A stretch of DNA of 64,000 nucleotides, from assembly GCA_001443375.1 (NCBI GenBank), contig LDXM01000001.1, forward strand, positions 121,922-185,921, read 5' to 3'. The notes below the pieces were generated by a model, which worked only from the letters and a program-made list of their open reading frames with translations, was not told the DNA's origin and ran no database searches. Of the stretch, positions 51,245 to 63,954 are shown one piece after another (positions within the stretch are counted from its first letter, which is position 1; each line of letters starts with the position of its first letter). Source of the stretch: Chloroflexi bacterium CSP1-4 (lineage in GTDB: Bacteria; Chloroflexota; Limnocylindria; Limnocylindrales; CSP1-4). A program made the translations under genes and the position numbers.

Positions 51245-52294
51245 TTGTCGAGCGACCAGCCCGTGGCCGTCGAAGTGGCCGACACCAGCAGCGTTGATGT
51301 GCCGGCCGGCGCCTCGAAGGCCCGGCGCAACCTGCTCCTCGTCGTCGGGGCGGTGCTCGTCCTCAACGTCGTCGCGCTGATCCTCTTCCCACCCTTCCCG
51401 CGGGGCGGCCAGCCCGGCGAGGCGTGCGCCTTCCCCGTCTGCTACATCGACGGCAACCTTGAGTTCCCGGCGCCGCACGTCGTCCTTGACCTCGCGCCGG
51501 GCGGCGATGCCAGCGCGCTCGTCACCTTCCATCCCAGCCTCACCTCGACCATCGTCACGATGTGGCTCATCTCGGCGCTGCTGCTCGTCGCCGCCTTCCT
51601 GGTCGGCCGCCGCAGGCAGCTCGTCCCCGGCCGCGTCCAGAATGTCGCCGAGTTCATCCTCGAGGCGCTCGCCGGCTTCGCCACGTCGCTGGGCGGCCCG
51701 CAGGCGCGCCGCTACGTGCCGATCTTCGCCGCACTCTTCATCTACATCCTGTTCTTCAACTGGAGCGGCCTCATCCCCATCGTGGGCAAGGTCGAGTTCC
51801 TGCGCGCTCCGACGAGCGATGTGAACATCACCATCGGCCTGGCCCTGGTCTCCTTCGCCCTCTTCCATATCGAGGGCGTGCGGGCCATGGGCATCCGGGC
51901 CTACCTGGGCAAGTTCTTCCCCCTCCGCGAGTTCCGCAACGGCATCTCCGCGGGGCTCATCGCCATGTTCGTCGGCCTCGTGGAGCTGATGCTCGAGTTC
52001 GTCAAGCCCCTCACGCTCTCGATGCGACTCTTCGGCAACATCTACGGCGGCGAGGTCGCCCTGGGCGTGATGACCTCGCTCACCCTGGCCTTCATGGTCC
52101 CCGTGGCGCTGCTCGGGCTGGAGTTCATGCTGAACTTCATCCAGGCGCTTATCTTCAGCGTGCTCACGCTGATGTTCATCCTGGCGGCCATCGAGACCCA
52201 CCACGACGAGCACGCGGAGCCGGCCGTCGAAACCGGCCACGGTCGCGACGAGGCTCGTGCCCCCCATCCTGAGCCGCTCGCGGCGGCCCACTGA
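51245..52294 (+). CDS. atpB: F-type ATP synthase subunit a
   Basis: Subunit a forms the proton half-channels. The protein (349 aa from the TTG at 51245) has a hydrophilic N-terminus, a first helix (about 27-47), an external loop containing 'CAFPVCYID', then the conserved core. 'FNWSGLIP' and 'KPLTLSMRLFGNIYGGE' are diagnostic; the latter carries the essential Arg that faces the c-ring. A His/Asp/Glu-rich tail ('THHDEHAEP') follows the last helix. TTG is preferred for its GGAG at 5 nt spacing; a GTG 15 nt upstream is the track start. Confidence 0.95.
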   Translation: MSSDQPVAVEVADTSSVDVPAGASKARRNLLLVVGAVLVLNVVALILFPPFPRGGQPGEACAFPVCYIDGNLEFPAPHVVLDLAPGGDASALVTFHPSLTSTIVTMWLISALLLVAAFLVGRRRQLVPGRVQNVAEFILEALAGFATSLGGPQARRYVPIFAALFIYILFFNWSGLIPIVGKVEFLRAPTSDVNITIGLALVSFALFHIEGVRAMGIRAYLGKFFPLREFRNGISAGLIAMFVGLVELMLEFVKPLTLSMRLFGNIYGGEVALGVMTSLTLAFMVPVALLGLEFMLNFIQALIFSVLTLMFILAAIETHHDEHAEPAVETGHGRDEARAPHPEPLAAAH

Positions 52295-52351
52295 CCAGCG
52301 GTCCCAATGAACCCGGGCCAGCCGCCCGGGGTGTAGGAGGAAAGCCCTGAC

Positions 52352-52564
52352 ATGGAAAACATCGGCGCGGGCCTGGCGGCCCTCGGCGTCTTCGGCCCCG
52401 GCATCGGGATCGGCATCCTGGCCGGCCTGGCGGCCACGGCAATCGGGCGCAATCCCGACGCGGCCGGCCAGATCCGCGGCCTGGCCATCATCCTCGCGGC
52501 CTTCGCCGAAGGGCTCGGCGTGCTGGCCATCGTGGTCGGCCTGCTGACGATCTTCATCAAGTAG
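52352..52564 (+). CDS. atpE: F-type ATP synthase subunit c
   Basis: The 70-aa proteolipid has two helices joined by the polar loop 'GRNPDAAGQIR'. The ion-binding carboxylate is Glu in 'AAFAEGLGVLAIVVGLL'. The N-terminal helix has the glycine-rich 'GPGIGIGILAGLAATAIG'. There is no obvious full Na+-binding set, so proton coupling is likely. An AGGAGGA lies upstream of the ATG. Confidence 0.97.
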   Translation: MENIGAGLAALGVFGPGIGIGILAGLAATAIGRNPDAAGQIRGLAIILAAFAEGLGVLAIVVGLLTIFIK

Positions 52565-52589
52565 CCCGCCGGTTCACGGAGAGCACGTC

Positions 52590-53165
52590 GTGGAGATCCT
52601 GGCCGTCGCTGACGGCCTCGTTCGAGAGGTCGCCCGGTTCGCCGCGGCCGAGGCCGGGAGCGAGGGCGCCGGCCTGACCATCAACTTCTTCTGGGTGATC
52701 ATCAGCTCGCTGAACTTCCTCGTCTTCCTCGCGCTCATCTGGACCTTCGCGTTCAAGCCCATCACACGCACCCTCGAGGAGCGCCGCGCGAAGATCGAGC
52801 AGGGCCTGAAGGATGCGGACGCGGCGCGGCGCGAGCGGGAGGCGGCGGCCGACGAGCGCCTCGCCACCCTGACCGATGCCCGGCGCGAGGCGAAGGAGAT
52901 CCTCGATCGCGCCCAGAAGGTGGCCGATGAGACCCGCCAGCGCGAGCTGGACGTCACGCGCACCGAGCTGGAGCGCGTGCGCATACAGGCCACGGCCGAG
53001 ATCGCCTCCGAGAAGGACCGTGCCCTGGCCGAGGTCCGCGGCGAGATCGCCGATCTGGCCCTGCGGGCCGCCGGCAAGGTCGTCGGGGAGACGCTCTCCG
53101 CGCCGCGCGAGCGCCGCCTCGTCGAGGAGTTCCTCGCCGAAGTCAGCCCGGGACAGGGGGCCTGA
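52590..53165 (+). CDS. atpF: F-type ATP synthase subunit b
   Basis: Subunit b is the peripheral stalk. The 191-aa protein has an N-terminal stretch, one membrane helix (about 32-52, 'FFWVIISSLNFLVFLALIWTFAF') and a long charged coiled coil, starting 'RTLEERRAKIEQGLKDADAARREREAAADERLA' in split blocks. It ends with the region that binds delta. The GTG start at 52590 gives a somewhat longer N-terminus than usual. Confidence 0.94.
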   Translation: MEILAVADGLVREVARFAAAEAGSEGAGLTINFFWVIISSLNFLVFLALIWTFAFKPITRTLEERRAKIEQGLKDADAARREREAAADERLATLTDARREAKEILDRAQKVADETRQRELDVTRTELERVRIQATAEIASEKDRALAEVRGEIADLALRAAGKVVGETLSAPRERRLVEEFLAEVSPGQGA

Positions 53166-53170
53166 CCGGG

Positions 53171-53716
53171 ATGGCCCGCTCGTCCAGCTCCGCCCGGCGC
53201 TACGCCGACGCCGCCTTCGCCATCGCCCTGCGCGACGGCACCGTCGAGCCCTGGCGCCGCGAGTCGGCCGCAGCGGCCGCGACGCTGGGCGAGGAGCGGC
53301 TGGCGCGCGTCCTGGCCAACCCGGCCGTCCCGCTCGCCTCGCGGGCCGAGCTGGTCGGAGTCGCCGTGGGCGCCTCCATCAGCCGTCCCGTGCTCAACCT
53401 GGTCCTGCTCCTCCTCCGTCGCGGCCGGATCGACCTGCTGCCGCGCGTGGCGCGCGAGTTCGCCCGCCTCGACGATCTGCGCAACGGCGTCGTCAACGCC
53501 ACCGCCACCAGCGCGGCGCCTCTCGACCCGGACGAGGTCCGCGCTCTGACGGCCCGCCTCCAGCGACTCACCGGCGGCCGCGTCGAGCTGACCACGAACG
53601 TCGATCCGAGCCTGCTCGGCGGCGTCGTCGTGCGGCTCGGCGACCGCCTGATCGACGGGAGTGTCCGAGGCCGCCTGGAGCGGTTGCGGAGCCGGCTCGC
53701 CTCGGGCGCCCTCTAG
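53171..53716 (+). CDS. atpH: F-type ATP synthase subunit delta
   Basis: The 181-aa subunit joins F1 to the stalk. Typical features are '[17 protein letters not shown]' at the N-terminus and '[26 protein letters not shown]'. Near the C-terminus are '[46 protein letters not shown]' blocks. It starts 5 nt after atpF. Confidence 0.95.
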   Translation: MARSSSSARRYADAAFAIALRDGTVEPWRRESAAAAATLGEERLARVLANPAVPLASRAELVGVAVGASISRPVLNLVLLLLRRGRIDLLPRVAREFARLDDLRNGVVNATATSAAPLDPDEVRALTARLQRLTGGRVELTTNVDPSLLGGVVVRLGDRLIDGSVRGRLERLRSRLASGAL

Positions 53717-53729
53717 GAGAATCCCACCC

Positions 53730-55261
<1,532 letters not shown>

Positions 55262-55293
55262 CGGTCGGTCGGGACCAGGCGAGCGAGGCGGAC

Positions 55294-57584
<2,291 letters not shown>

Positions 57585-57624
57585 GCGCTGGTCCGATGAC
57601 CGCTCGCAGGTGGAGGGGCGCCGC

Positions 57625-58053
57625 ATGACGCTGCGCCTGGAGATCGTGACGCCGGAGAAGCTCGCCTACTCGGACGACGTGGATAGCGTCGTCTGCCCCG
57701 GCGTGGAGGGCGAGCTGGGCATCCTGCCTCACCACGCGCCGCTCCTGACCACGCTCGGCTACGGGGAGCTGCGCATCCGCAAGGACGGGCGCGAGGAGTA
57801 CTTCGCCATCGCCGGCGGCTTCCTCCAGGTGCGTCCGGACAAGGTCGTGGTGATGGCCGAGACGGCCGACATGGCCTCCGAGATCGACCTGCAGAAAGCG
57901 CACGCCGCCCGGGCCGAGGCGGAGCGGGCCCTCGAGGCCGGCTTCGTGGAACCCGCCGACCTGTCGATGGCGCGCGCCCAGCTCCAGCGGGCCCTGCTGC
58001 GGATCCGCGTCGCCGAGCGCCGCCACCGGGAGGGTCCGCGGCAGCGCGGCTGA
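57625..58053 (+). CDS. atpC: F-type ATP synthase subunit epsilon
   Basis: Epsilon is the regulatory rotor subunit. The 142-aa protein has the beta-sandwich ('LRLEIVTPEKLAYSDDVDSVVCPGVEGELGILPHHAPLLTTL' in parts) and the two C-terminal helices ('RAEAERALEAG', 'RAQLQRALLRIRVAERR'). ATG 57625 has GGAGGGG 7 nt upstream and removes five spurious residues of the track start. murA follows after 4 nt. Confidence 0.96.
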   Translation: MTLRLEIVTPEKLAYSDDVDSVVCPGVEGELGILPHHAPLLTTLGYGELRIRKDGREEYFAIAGGFLQVRPDKVVVMAETADMASEIDLQKAHAARAEAERALEAGFVEPADLSMARAQLQRALLRIRVAERRHREGPRQRG

Positions 58054-58057
58054 TCTG

Positions 58058-59419
58058 GTGGCCGACGCTCGCCCGTTCCACTGGGAATTCACGCCGCCGG
58101 CGGTCCCGCGCGAGATCTTCCGCGTCGAGGGCGGCCGCCCGCTGCACGGCCGGTTGGCCGTCAGCGGCTCCAAGAACGCCGCCCTCAAGCTGCTCGCCGC
58201 GGCCACGCTGACCGGGGAGCGCTGCCGGCTCACCAACGTGCCCGAGATCGAGGACGTGCGCGTGATGGCCGAGACGCTGCGCGACCTCGGGGTCGTCGTC
58301 GACCACCCCGAGGCGAACGTCTACGAGATCGCCTCGGGCGACGTGGACTGGCTCTTCGTGCCGCTCGAGGCGGCAGCGAGGATGCGCGCCAGCTTCATCC
58401 TCCTGGGGCCGCTCCTGGCGCGCTTCGGGCGGGTCATCATCAGCAACCCCGGCGGCGATCGCATCGGGCGGCGGCCGGTCAACCTCCACGTGGAGGCGAT
58501 GCGTGCGCTGGGCGCCCAGATCGACTACCGCAACGGCTACTACTTCGCCCGGGCGCCCGGGCGACTGCGCGGCGGTGAAGTCGTCTTCCCCACGGTGACC
58601 GTGATGGGCACCGAAAACGCCATCCTCGCGGCCACGCTGGCCGAGGGCACCACCCACATCCGGCCCGCGGCGCAGGAGCCGGAGGTGGACGACCTGATCG
58701 CCTTCCTGCGCAAGATGGGCGCCGACATCGAACGTGCCGCCCCGGACACGATCGTCGTGCGCGGCCAGCGCCGCCTGCGCGGTGCCGAGCACCGCGTCCT
58801 GCCCGACCGCATCGAGGCCGGCACGTTCGTGGTCGCGGCCGCCATCACCGGGGGAGAGGTGACCCTGGAGGGCGCCCCGTGCGAACACCTCGGCGCCTTC
58901 CTCGGCGTGCTCGCGGAGGTGGGCGTGGCGGTGGCCTGTGGCCGCGACACGATCGAGGTGCGCGGCGCGCCCCCCGGCAGTGGCGCCTACCGCGCAGTGG
59001 ACATCGCCACCGACGCGTACCCCGGCCTGGCCACCGACCTCCAGCCGCCCACCTGCGTCCTGCTCAGCCAGGCCAGCGGGACCAGCCGCGTCCACGAGAC
59101 GATCTTCGAGGACCGCCTCGAATGGCTCGCCGAGCTGGCCCGCATGGGCGCAGCGGTCGAGATGGCGGACCCCCATCATGCCGCCATCCACGGTCCGGCC
59201 CGGCTCCACGGCGCGGACGTCGAGATCGGCGACCTGCGCGCCGGGGCCTCGCTCATCCTCGCCGCGCTGGCCGCCGAGGGGACGACCACGATCCACGGCG
59301 CGCACCACGTCCGGCGGGGGTATGAGAACATCGAGCGCAAGTTTCAGGAGCTCGGCGCGCGCGTGACGCGCCTGCCCGAGCCCGGCACCGCGGAAGGGAT
59401 GGCACCCCCCACCTCATGA
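58058..59419 (+). CDS. murA: UDP-N-acetylglucosamine 1-carboxyvinyltransferase
   Basis: MurA performs the first committed step of peptidoglycan synthesis, adding enolpyruvate to UDP-GlcNAc. The 453-aa product has '[19 protein letters not shown]' (catalytic Lys), '[29 protein letters not shown]', '[16 protein letters not shown]', and '[16 protein letters not shown]'. In the active-site loop the usual Cys (C115 in E. coli, 'PGGCxIGxRP') is Asp134. That change is known to give natural fosfomycin resistance in mycobacteria and chlamydiae. A 20-residue N-terminal extension precedes the conserved start. It is part of the atp transcript by spacing; mreB overlaps its stop. Confidence 0.96.
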   Translation: MADARPFHWEFTPPAVPREIFRVEGGRPLHGRLAVSGSKNAALKLLAAATLTGERCRLTNVPEIEDVRVMAETLRDLGVVVDHPEANVYEIASGDVDWLFVPLEAAARMRASFILLGPLLARFGRVIISNPGGDRIGRRPVNLHVEAMRALGAQIDYRNGYYFARAPGRLRGGEVVFPTVTVMGTENAILAATLAEGTTHIRPAAQEPEVDDLIAFLRKMGADIERAAPDTIVVRGQRRLRGAEHRVLPDRIEAGTFVVAAAITGGEVTLEGAPCEHLGAFLGVLAEVGVAVACGRDTIEVRGAPPGSGAYRAVDIATDAYPGLATDLQPPTCVLLSQASGTSRVHETIFEDRLEWLAELARMGAAVEMADPHHAAIHGPARLHGADVEIGDLRAGASLILAALAAEGTTTIHGAHHVRRGYENIERKFQELGARVTRLPEPGTAEGMAPPTS

Positions 59420-60405
59420 AGATCGGCATCGACCTCGGCACGGCCAACGTCCTCGTCTACGTCAAGGGCCGCGGCGTGGTCATCCAGGAACCGTCGGTGG
59501 TCGCGGTCAGCGACGACAACCACATCATCGCCGTGGGCGAAGAGGCGCGCGAGATGATCGGGCGCACGCCGGGCAACATCACGGCCATCCGACCCATGAA
59601 GGACGGCGTCATCGCCGACTACGTCATCACCGAGGCGATGCTGCGCTACTTCATCAGGAAGGCCGGCCGCTGGATGACGAAGCCGGACGTGATGATCAGC
59701 GTCCCCTCAGGCGTGACATCGGTGGAGAAGCGCGCCGTGCGCGACGCGGCCCTCAAGGCCGGCGCGCGAGAGGCGTACCTCATCGAGGAGCCGCTGGCGG
59801 CGGCCATCGGGGCCAACGTGCCCATCTCGGGGCCGTCCGGAAACATGATCATCGACATCGGCGGCGGAACGAGCGAGATCGCCGTCATCGCCCTCGGCGG
59901 CATCGTCGTCAGCGCCTCGCTGCGCGTGGGCGGCAACCGCTTCGACGACGCGATCGCCAACTACATCCGCAAGAAGTACAACCTCATGGTCGGCGAGCGC
60001 ACCGCCGAGGACGTCAAGATCCAGATCGGCGCCGCGCTGCCCCTGGAGCGCGAGCTCCAGATGGAGGTGCGCGGGCGGGACCTCATCGCCGGCCTGCCGC
60101 GCACCATCTCGCTCACCAGCTCGGAGGTCACCGAGGCGCTCGAGCAGCCGCTCCAGCAGATCGTGGCCGCGGTGCGCCAGGTGCTCGAGCAGACGCCGCC
60201 GGAGCTGTCGAGCGACATCATCGACAAGGGCATGGTCATGTCCGGCGGCGGCGCGCTGCTGCGCAACATCGACAAGCTGCTCACCCAGGTGACGGGCGTG
60301 CCCTGTCACGTGGCCGAGGATCCGCTGAACTGCGTCGCACTGGGCACGGGACGCGCCCTCGAGCACTTCGACTTCTTCAAGAAGTCGCTCGTGCCGCGGA
60401 TCTGA
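59416..60405 (+). CDS. mreB: Rod-shape determining protein MreB
   Basis: MreB is the bacterial actin that guides elongation. The 329-aa product has phosphate-1 '[18 protein letters not shown]', phosphate-2 '[21 protein letters not shown]', '[19 protein letters not shown]' and the adenosine motif '[18 protein letters not shown]'. ATG overlaps the murA stop. It is separated by about 24 kb from mreD-mrdA-rodA, and mreC is not in the window. Mbl-like paralogy cannot be excluded. Confidence 0.95.
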   Translation: MKIGIDLGTANVLVYVKGRGVVIQEPSVVAVSDDNHIIAVGEEAREMIGRTPGNITAIRPMKDGVIADYVITEAMLRYFIRKAGRWMTKPDVMISVPSGVTSVEKRAVRDAALKAGAREAYLIEEPLAAAIGANVPISGPSGNMIIDIGGGTSEIAVIALGGIVVSASLRVGGNRFDDAIANYIRKKYNLMVGERTAEDVKIQIGAALPLERELQMEVRGRDLIAGLPRTISLTSSEVTEALEQPLQQIVAAVRQVLEQTPPELSSDIIDKGMVMSGGGALLRNIDKLLTQVTGVPCHVAEDPLNCVALGTGRALEHFDFFKKSLVPRI

Positions 60406-60418
60406 CCGCGCGCCGGCC

Positions 60419-61141
60419 ATGCCTGGCGATGACGTCAGGGGGGTCTTCGCGGATCTCCACTGCCACAGCTCGGCCTCCTTCGATTCGCTGAGCCGGCCGA
60501 AGGACCTGGTGCGCCTGGCGCGGCAACGCGGCCTGACCCATCTCGCGATCACCGACCACGAGCGCATCGAGGGCGCTCTCGCCGCCCGGGAGCTGGCGCC
60601 CCAGGGCCTGACCGTCATCGTGGGCGAGGAGGTGCGCAGCACCGACGGCGACGTCATCGGCCTGTACCTCGAACGCACCGTGCCGCCGGGCCTCTCGGCA
60701 CTGGAGACGATCGCGGCCATCCATGAGCAGGGCGGCCTGGCCGGCATCCCGCACCCCTTCGACCGCTTCCGGGTCTCGGGCATGGCCCGGCTCTCCGGGC
60801 AGCGGCTGGCGGACGTGGTGGCGGTCGTGGACTACGTCGAGACCTGGAATGCGCGCGTGCCCGCCGCCTCGGTCAACGAGCGAGCGGCAGCCTTCGCGCG
60901 CGACCACGGGCTACCCGGCGTGGCCGTGTCGGACGCGCACTCGCTGATGGAGGTGGGCGTCGCCTGCACGCGCCTGGCCGGGCCGATCGACGGCCCCGCC
61001 GAGCTGCGCGCGGCCCTGCCGGATGCGACGCTCGTCCCCGGCCGCGCCTCGTACCTGGCGCGGGCGCTGACCCCACTGGCGAAGCTCGTGCAGCGCACGC
61101 GCGGCAACGGGCGCATCCGCCCCATCACGAGCGCCCGGTGA
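60419..61141 (+). CDS. PHP-domain phosphoesterase
   Basis: The 240-aa protein is a stand-alone PHP (polymerase and histidinol phosphatase) domain: 'FADLHCHSSASFDSLSRPKDLVRLARQRGLTHLAITDHERIEGA' (in parts), 'VIVGEEVRSTDGDVIGLYL', 'GIPHPFDRFR' and 'AVSDAHSLMEVG'. The His/Asp/Glu set indicates a metal-dependent phosphoesterase, perhaps acting on nucleotides or sugar phosphates. It follows mreB by 13 nt and overlaps the next start (GTGA). Confidence 0.9.
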   Translation: MPGDDVRGVFADLHCHSSASFDSLSRPKDLVRLARQRGLTHLAITDHERIEGALAARELAPQGLTVIVGEEVRSTDGDVIGLYLERTVPPGLSALETIAAIHEQGGLAGIPHPFDRFRVSGMARLSGQRLADVVAVVDYVETWNARVPAASVNERAAAFARDHGLPGVAVSDAHSLMEVGVACTRLAGPIDGPAELRAALPDATLVPGRASYLARALTPLAKLVQRTRGNGRIRPITSAR

Positions 61142-62361
61142 GCGACCCGTTGCCGCCCTCCTCCCAGGGGCCGCCGCTCGAGGTCCTGCTCGAGGCAGGG
61201 GCCGGCGAGGAGGTGCGGCGCGAACAGATCTCGCTGGCCCGCCGGCTGCGGGACCCGCGCACGATCATCTCCATCGCGCTGCCCATCGTCATCATCGCGC
61301 TGGTCCTGCGCAGCCTGCCCGGCTTCCATCTCGACGATCTCGTGCGCCTGATCCTGGCCGCGAACCCGCTGTTGTTGCTGGCCGGGTTCGCCATCTACTA
61401 CCTCGGGTTCCCGCTGCGGGGCTATCGCTGGGCGTTCCTCCTGCGCCGCACCGGCATGTCCATCCGGGTGCGCGACTCGACCGAGATCATCTTCATCAGC
61501 TGGCTGGTCAACTGCCTCGTGCCGGCCAAGCTGGGCGACGTCTATCGCGCCTGGCTACTGCGCCTGAATTACGCCGCCTCGCTGAGCCGGACCTTCGGGA
61601 CCGTCTTCATCGAGCGCGTCTTCGACCTCTTCGCCATCGCCATCCTCGGCCTTGCCGCCGGCTTCTGGAGCTTTCGCTCCGGCCTGGCGCCGGCGGTCCA
61701 GTTCATCCTCGGCCTCGGTGTCGTCGTGGTCATCGCGCTCGCGGTGGGGCTCTTCACGCTGCGCAATTTCGGGCGCCGGCTGATCGCCCGCCTGCCGCTG
61801 CCCGGTCGCGTGAGCGACTTCTACGAGCGCTTCGAGGAGGGCGTCTTCGCGCTGCCCGCCAGGCAGGTGCCCTTCCTCGGCATGGTGACCGTGCTGGTCT
61901 GGACGACCGAGGCCTTCCGCCTCTTCTTCGTCATCCAGGCGCTCGGCTTCAGCGACCTCCATCTCGGCCTGAGCGGCACGATGTTCGTCGCCCTGGCGGC
62001 CTCACTCCTGACCGCGGTACCCCTCACGCCGGGCGGCCTGGGCATCGTGGAGGCGGGCATCGTGGGCATCCTGACCGGGATCTACGGCGTGCCGCTGACC
62101 GAGGCGACCGCGATCGCCCTCGTGGACCGCGCCATCAGCGTCCTGTCGATCATCGTCCTGGGCGGCATCGCCTACGTGCTCTCGCCGAAGACCAAGGGGC
62201 TGCGGGGGACCGAGCCGCGTTCCGAGGCGCGGGCGCCTGAGGGAAGCCCCGCCGGCCGCCGACGCCGATCGGCGCCGGGCCAGAGAAAAGCCGAACGCCG
62301 GTCCCCAGTGACCGGCGTTCGACCGTTTCCCCGAGACCCGGCGGTGACGCGGGTCGGATGA
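61138..62361 (+). CDS. Flippase-like membrane protein (LPG synthase TM region / UPF0104)
   Basis: The 407-aa protein has about eight membrane helices and the family pattern 'FPLRGYRWAFLLRRTGMSIRVRDSTEIIFISWLVNCLVPAKLGDVYRAWLLR' (in parts), 'GTVFIERVFDLFAIAILGL' and 'PLTPGGLGIVEAGIVGIL'. Members include the MprF flippase domain and AglD/UppP-like lipid transporters. It probably moves a polyprenyl-linked or phospholipid substrate. The last 55 residues are basic and disordered, and their coding DNA contains the terminator of the opposite gene. Confidence 0.88.
   Translation: MSDPLPPSSQGPPLEVLLEAGAGEEVRREQISLARRLRDPRTIISIALPIVIIALVLRSLPGFHLDDLVRLILAANPLLLLAGFAIYYLGFPLRGYRWAFLLRRTGMSIRVRDSTEIIFISWLVNCLVPAKLGDVYRAWLLRLNYAASLSRTFGTVFIERVFDLFAIAILGLAAGFWSFRSGLAPAVQFILGLGVVVVIALAVGLFTLRNFGRRLIARLPLPGRVSDFYERFEEGVFALPARQVPFLGMVTVLVWTTEAFRLFFVIQALGFSDLHLGLSGTMFVALAASLLTAVPLTPGGLGIVEAGIVGILTGIYGVPLTEATAIALVDRAISVLSIIVLGGIAYVLSPKTKGLRGTEPRSEARAPEGSPAGRRRRSAPGQRKAERRSPVTGVRPFPRDPAVTRVG
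62292..62321 (-). terminator. Intrinsic terminator of the XRE gene, inside the opposite CDS
   Basis: CGAACGCCGGTC and GACCGGCGTTCG form a perfect 12-bp stem with a 6-nt loop. On the minus strand it is followed by GCTTTTCT. It lies inside the last 70 nt of the flippase-like gene. Confidence 0.75.
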
Positions 62362-62364
62362 GCT

Positions 62365-62790
62365 CTAGTTGCGCTTCGGGAAGCGCACCAGGGGTGTGGC
62401 GCCCGGCCGGGCGGCGGCGCCGGACATGGGCCGCGCCGCCAGGCGGCGCATGCGCACGGCGAGGTAGTACTCCATGACCTGGCGGACCTGCGCTTCGCTC
62501 AGGTACTCGTCGGCGCGCAGTGAGTACTCGACGCGCGCGGTGGGGTTCGTGGCGGTGGAGGCGACGAGGCCGAAGTACTGCGGCGTGTCCGCCTCATCGT
62601 GGATCTCGCGCAGGCCGCGGGCGAGCTTCGTGGCTGTGCCCAGCGAGGGGGTGCGGTCGCCGCGGATCAGTCGTGAGATGGTCGAGTGATCGACGCCCGA
62701 CTGCTGCGCCAGCTGGCGCTGCGACATCTTCTTCGCCTTGAGCTGCGAGCGCAGCCACTCGTTGAAGGCGCGGCCGTTCTGGACACTCAT
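62365..62790 (-). CDS. XRE-family transcriptional regulator
   Basis: The 141-aa protein has an N-terminal HTH_XRE domain: 'WLRSQLKAKKMSQRQLAQQSGVDHSTISRLIRGDRTPSLGTATKLARGL' (in parts, residues about 12-60). The C-terminal part ('SLRADEYLSEAQVRQVMEYYLAVRMRR') is helical, possibly a dimerisation or ligand segment. It should bind a short palindrome; a candidate (TTCCCGATGCGGGAA) lies 32 nt upstream of its own start. The ATG at 62790 gives the natural N-terminus. Confidence 0.9.
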   Translation of the reverse strand: MSVQNGRAFNEWLRSQLKAKKMSQRQLAQQSGVDHSTISRLIRGDRTPSLGTATKLARGLREIHDEADTPQYFGLVASTATNPTARVEYSLRADEYLSEAQVRQVMEYYLAVRMRRLAARPMSGAAARPGATPLVRFPKRN

Positions 62791-62821
62791 CTGCTGGCCT
62801 GCCTGACCTCAGCGTGAAGGG

Positions 62822-62866
62822 TTCCCGATGCGGGAATCATCCGAGGGGCGGCTCCGGCTCGATATA
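62822..62866 (-). promoter_or_regulatory. Candidate promoter and operator of the XRE gene
   Basis: On the minus strand TATATC (62866-62861) could be the -10 box. About 20 nt downstream lies the perfect inverted repeat TTCCCG-ATG-CGGGAA (62822-62836), placed where a repressor would block early elongation. Confidence 0.45.
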
Positions 62867-62903
62867 GGCCCTTCGTACCGTGGGCCCCGGACTTCGGGCC
62901 TCA

Positions 62904-62922
62904 GCGGTCCTCACAGGACCGC
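62904..62922. terminator. Hairpin downstream of endonuclease IV gene
   Basis: GCGGTCCT and AGGACCGC form an 8-bp stem with a 3-nt loop. A second weaker stem (GGCCC/GGGGCC) follows on the minus strand. Together they may end the nfo transcript before the XRE promoter. Confidence 0.5.
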
Positions 62923-62967
62923 ACCGCAGCGGCCTGCCACGGTGCCGCGCGCCACCGGGGCCTTGGC

Positions 62968-63942
62968 TCAGCCGCCCCCGGCGGGCGCGGCGCGGGCGCG
63001 ACTGCCCTTGAGGTTCAGCGCCGTGGGTGCCAGGTCGGGCAGCGGCTCGCCTGCGAGGAGGGATCGGACGCGCTCCATGTTCAGCGCGTCGTAGCCGTCT
63101 TCCATGCCTGGCGTCTCGAGGAAGAACGGGACGCCGGCCAGGCGCGGGTGGCCCAGCAGGTGGCGGAGTCCGTGGGGGCCGATGTTGCCCCCGCCGATGT
63201 GCTGGTGGCGGTCGAGATGCGAGCCGCAGGCGGCCTTGGAGTCGTTGAGGTGGATCATGGCCAGGCGTCGTGCGGTGAGGCGTCGGTCGAACTCCTCGAG
63301 GAGGGCGTCGAGGACCTCCGGGCGGCTGATCTCGTGGCCGGCCCCCCAGAGGTGCGCGGTGTCGAGGCAGAAGGCGACGCGCTCCGCGTCGGCGCCGGCG
63401 ACCGCGACGGCCTCCAGGATCGCCTCCAGCTCGTCGACCGTCGCACCCATGCCGTCCCCGCCACCGGCCGAGTTCTCCAGCACCAGCAGCGGCGCACCGA
63501 CTCCCCCGGGCGCCTCATCGAGGACGCGGCGAAGCCCGGCCGCGAGGCGCCGCCGGCCCTCCTCGAGGCCTGTCCCGCGGTGCGAGCCGATGTGCACGTT
63601 GACGAACGCCGCCCCGTAGCGGGCGCCCATGCGCAGCTCGGCGGCCAGGACGCCGATCGAACGCTCCCAGAACGTCACGTCGGGGCCGGCGAGATTGACC
63701 AGGTAGGCGGCGTGCGTGGCCAGCGGCGTGATATCGAGCGCGGCGAGGCGGGCCCGGAACGCGTCCAGCTCGGCCGGTGGCTCGCTCCGGCGGCGCCAGG
63801 CCGTGGGGTTGTCGGCGAAGACCTGGATGGCCGTGGCGCCGATCTCCCGCGCCCGCTGCGCTGCCTTGACCATGCCCCCGCCGAGCGGCAGGTGCGCGCC
63901 GATGCGACGGCCGCCCAGGGCCGCCAGGGGGTCGGGGATCAT
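62968..63942 (-). CDS. nfo: Endonuclease IV (AP endonuclease, TIM barrel)
   Basis: Nfo cuts DNA at abasic sites in base-excision repair using three zinc ions. The 324-aa product begins 'IGAHLPLGGGMVKAAQRAREIGATAIQVFADNPTAWRRR' (in parts) and has metal-ligand motifs 'FVNVHIGSHRGTG', 'LLVLENSAGGGDGMG', 'VAFCLDTAHLWGAGHEI', 'MIHLNDSKAACGSHLDRHQHIGGGNIG' (in parts) and 'PFFLETPG'. ATG 63942 is supported by the -10 box 6 nt upstream. A short Gly/Ala/Pro tail ends the protein. Confidence 0.95.
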   Translation of the reverse strand: MIPDPLAALGGRRIGAHLPLGGGMVKAAQRAREIGATAIQVFADNPTAWRRRSEPPAELDAFRARLAALDITPLATHAAYLVNLAGPDVTFWERSIGVLAAELRMGARYGAAFVNVHIGSHRGTGLEEGRRRLAAGLRRVLDEAPGGVGAPLLVLENSAGGGDGMGATVDELEAILEAVAVAGADAERVAFCLDTAHLWGAGHEISRPEVLDALLEEFDRRLTARRLAMIHLNDSKAACGSHLDRHQHIGGGNIGPHGLRHLLGHPRLAGVPFFLETPGMEDGYDALNMERVRSLLAGEPLPDLAPTALNLKGSRARAAPAGGG

Positions 63943-63948
63943 CGGCGG

Positions 63949-63954
63949 ATGGTA
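63949..63954 (-). promoter_or_regulatory. -10 box of a leaderless-type promoter (nfo)
   Basis: TACCAT on the minus strand ends 6 nt before the nfo ATG, so the mRNA should start at the start codon. No SD is present. Confidence 0.55.
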
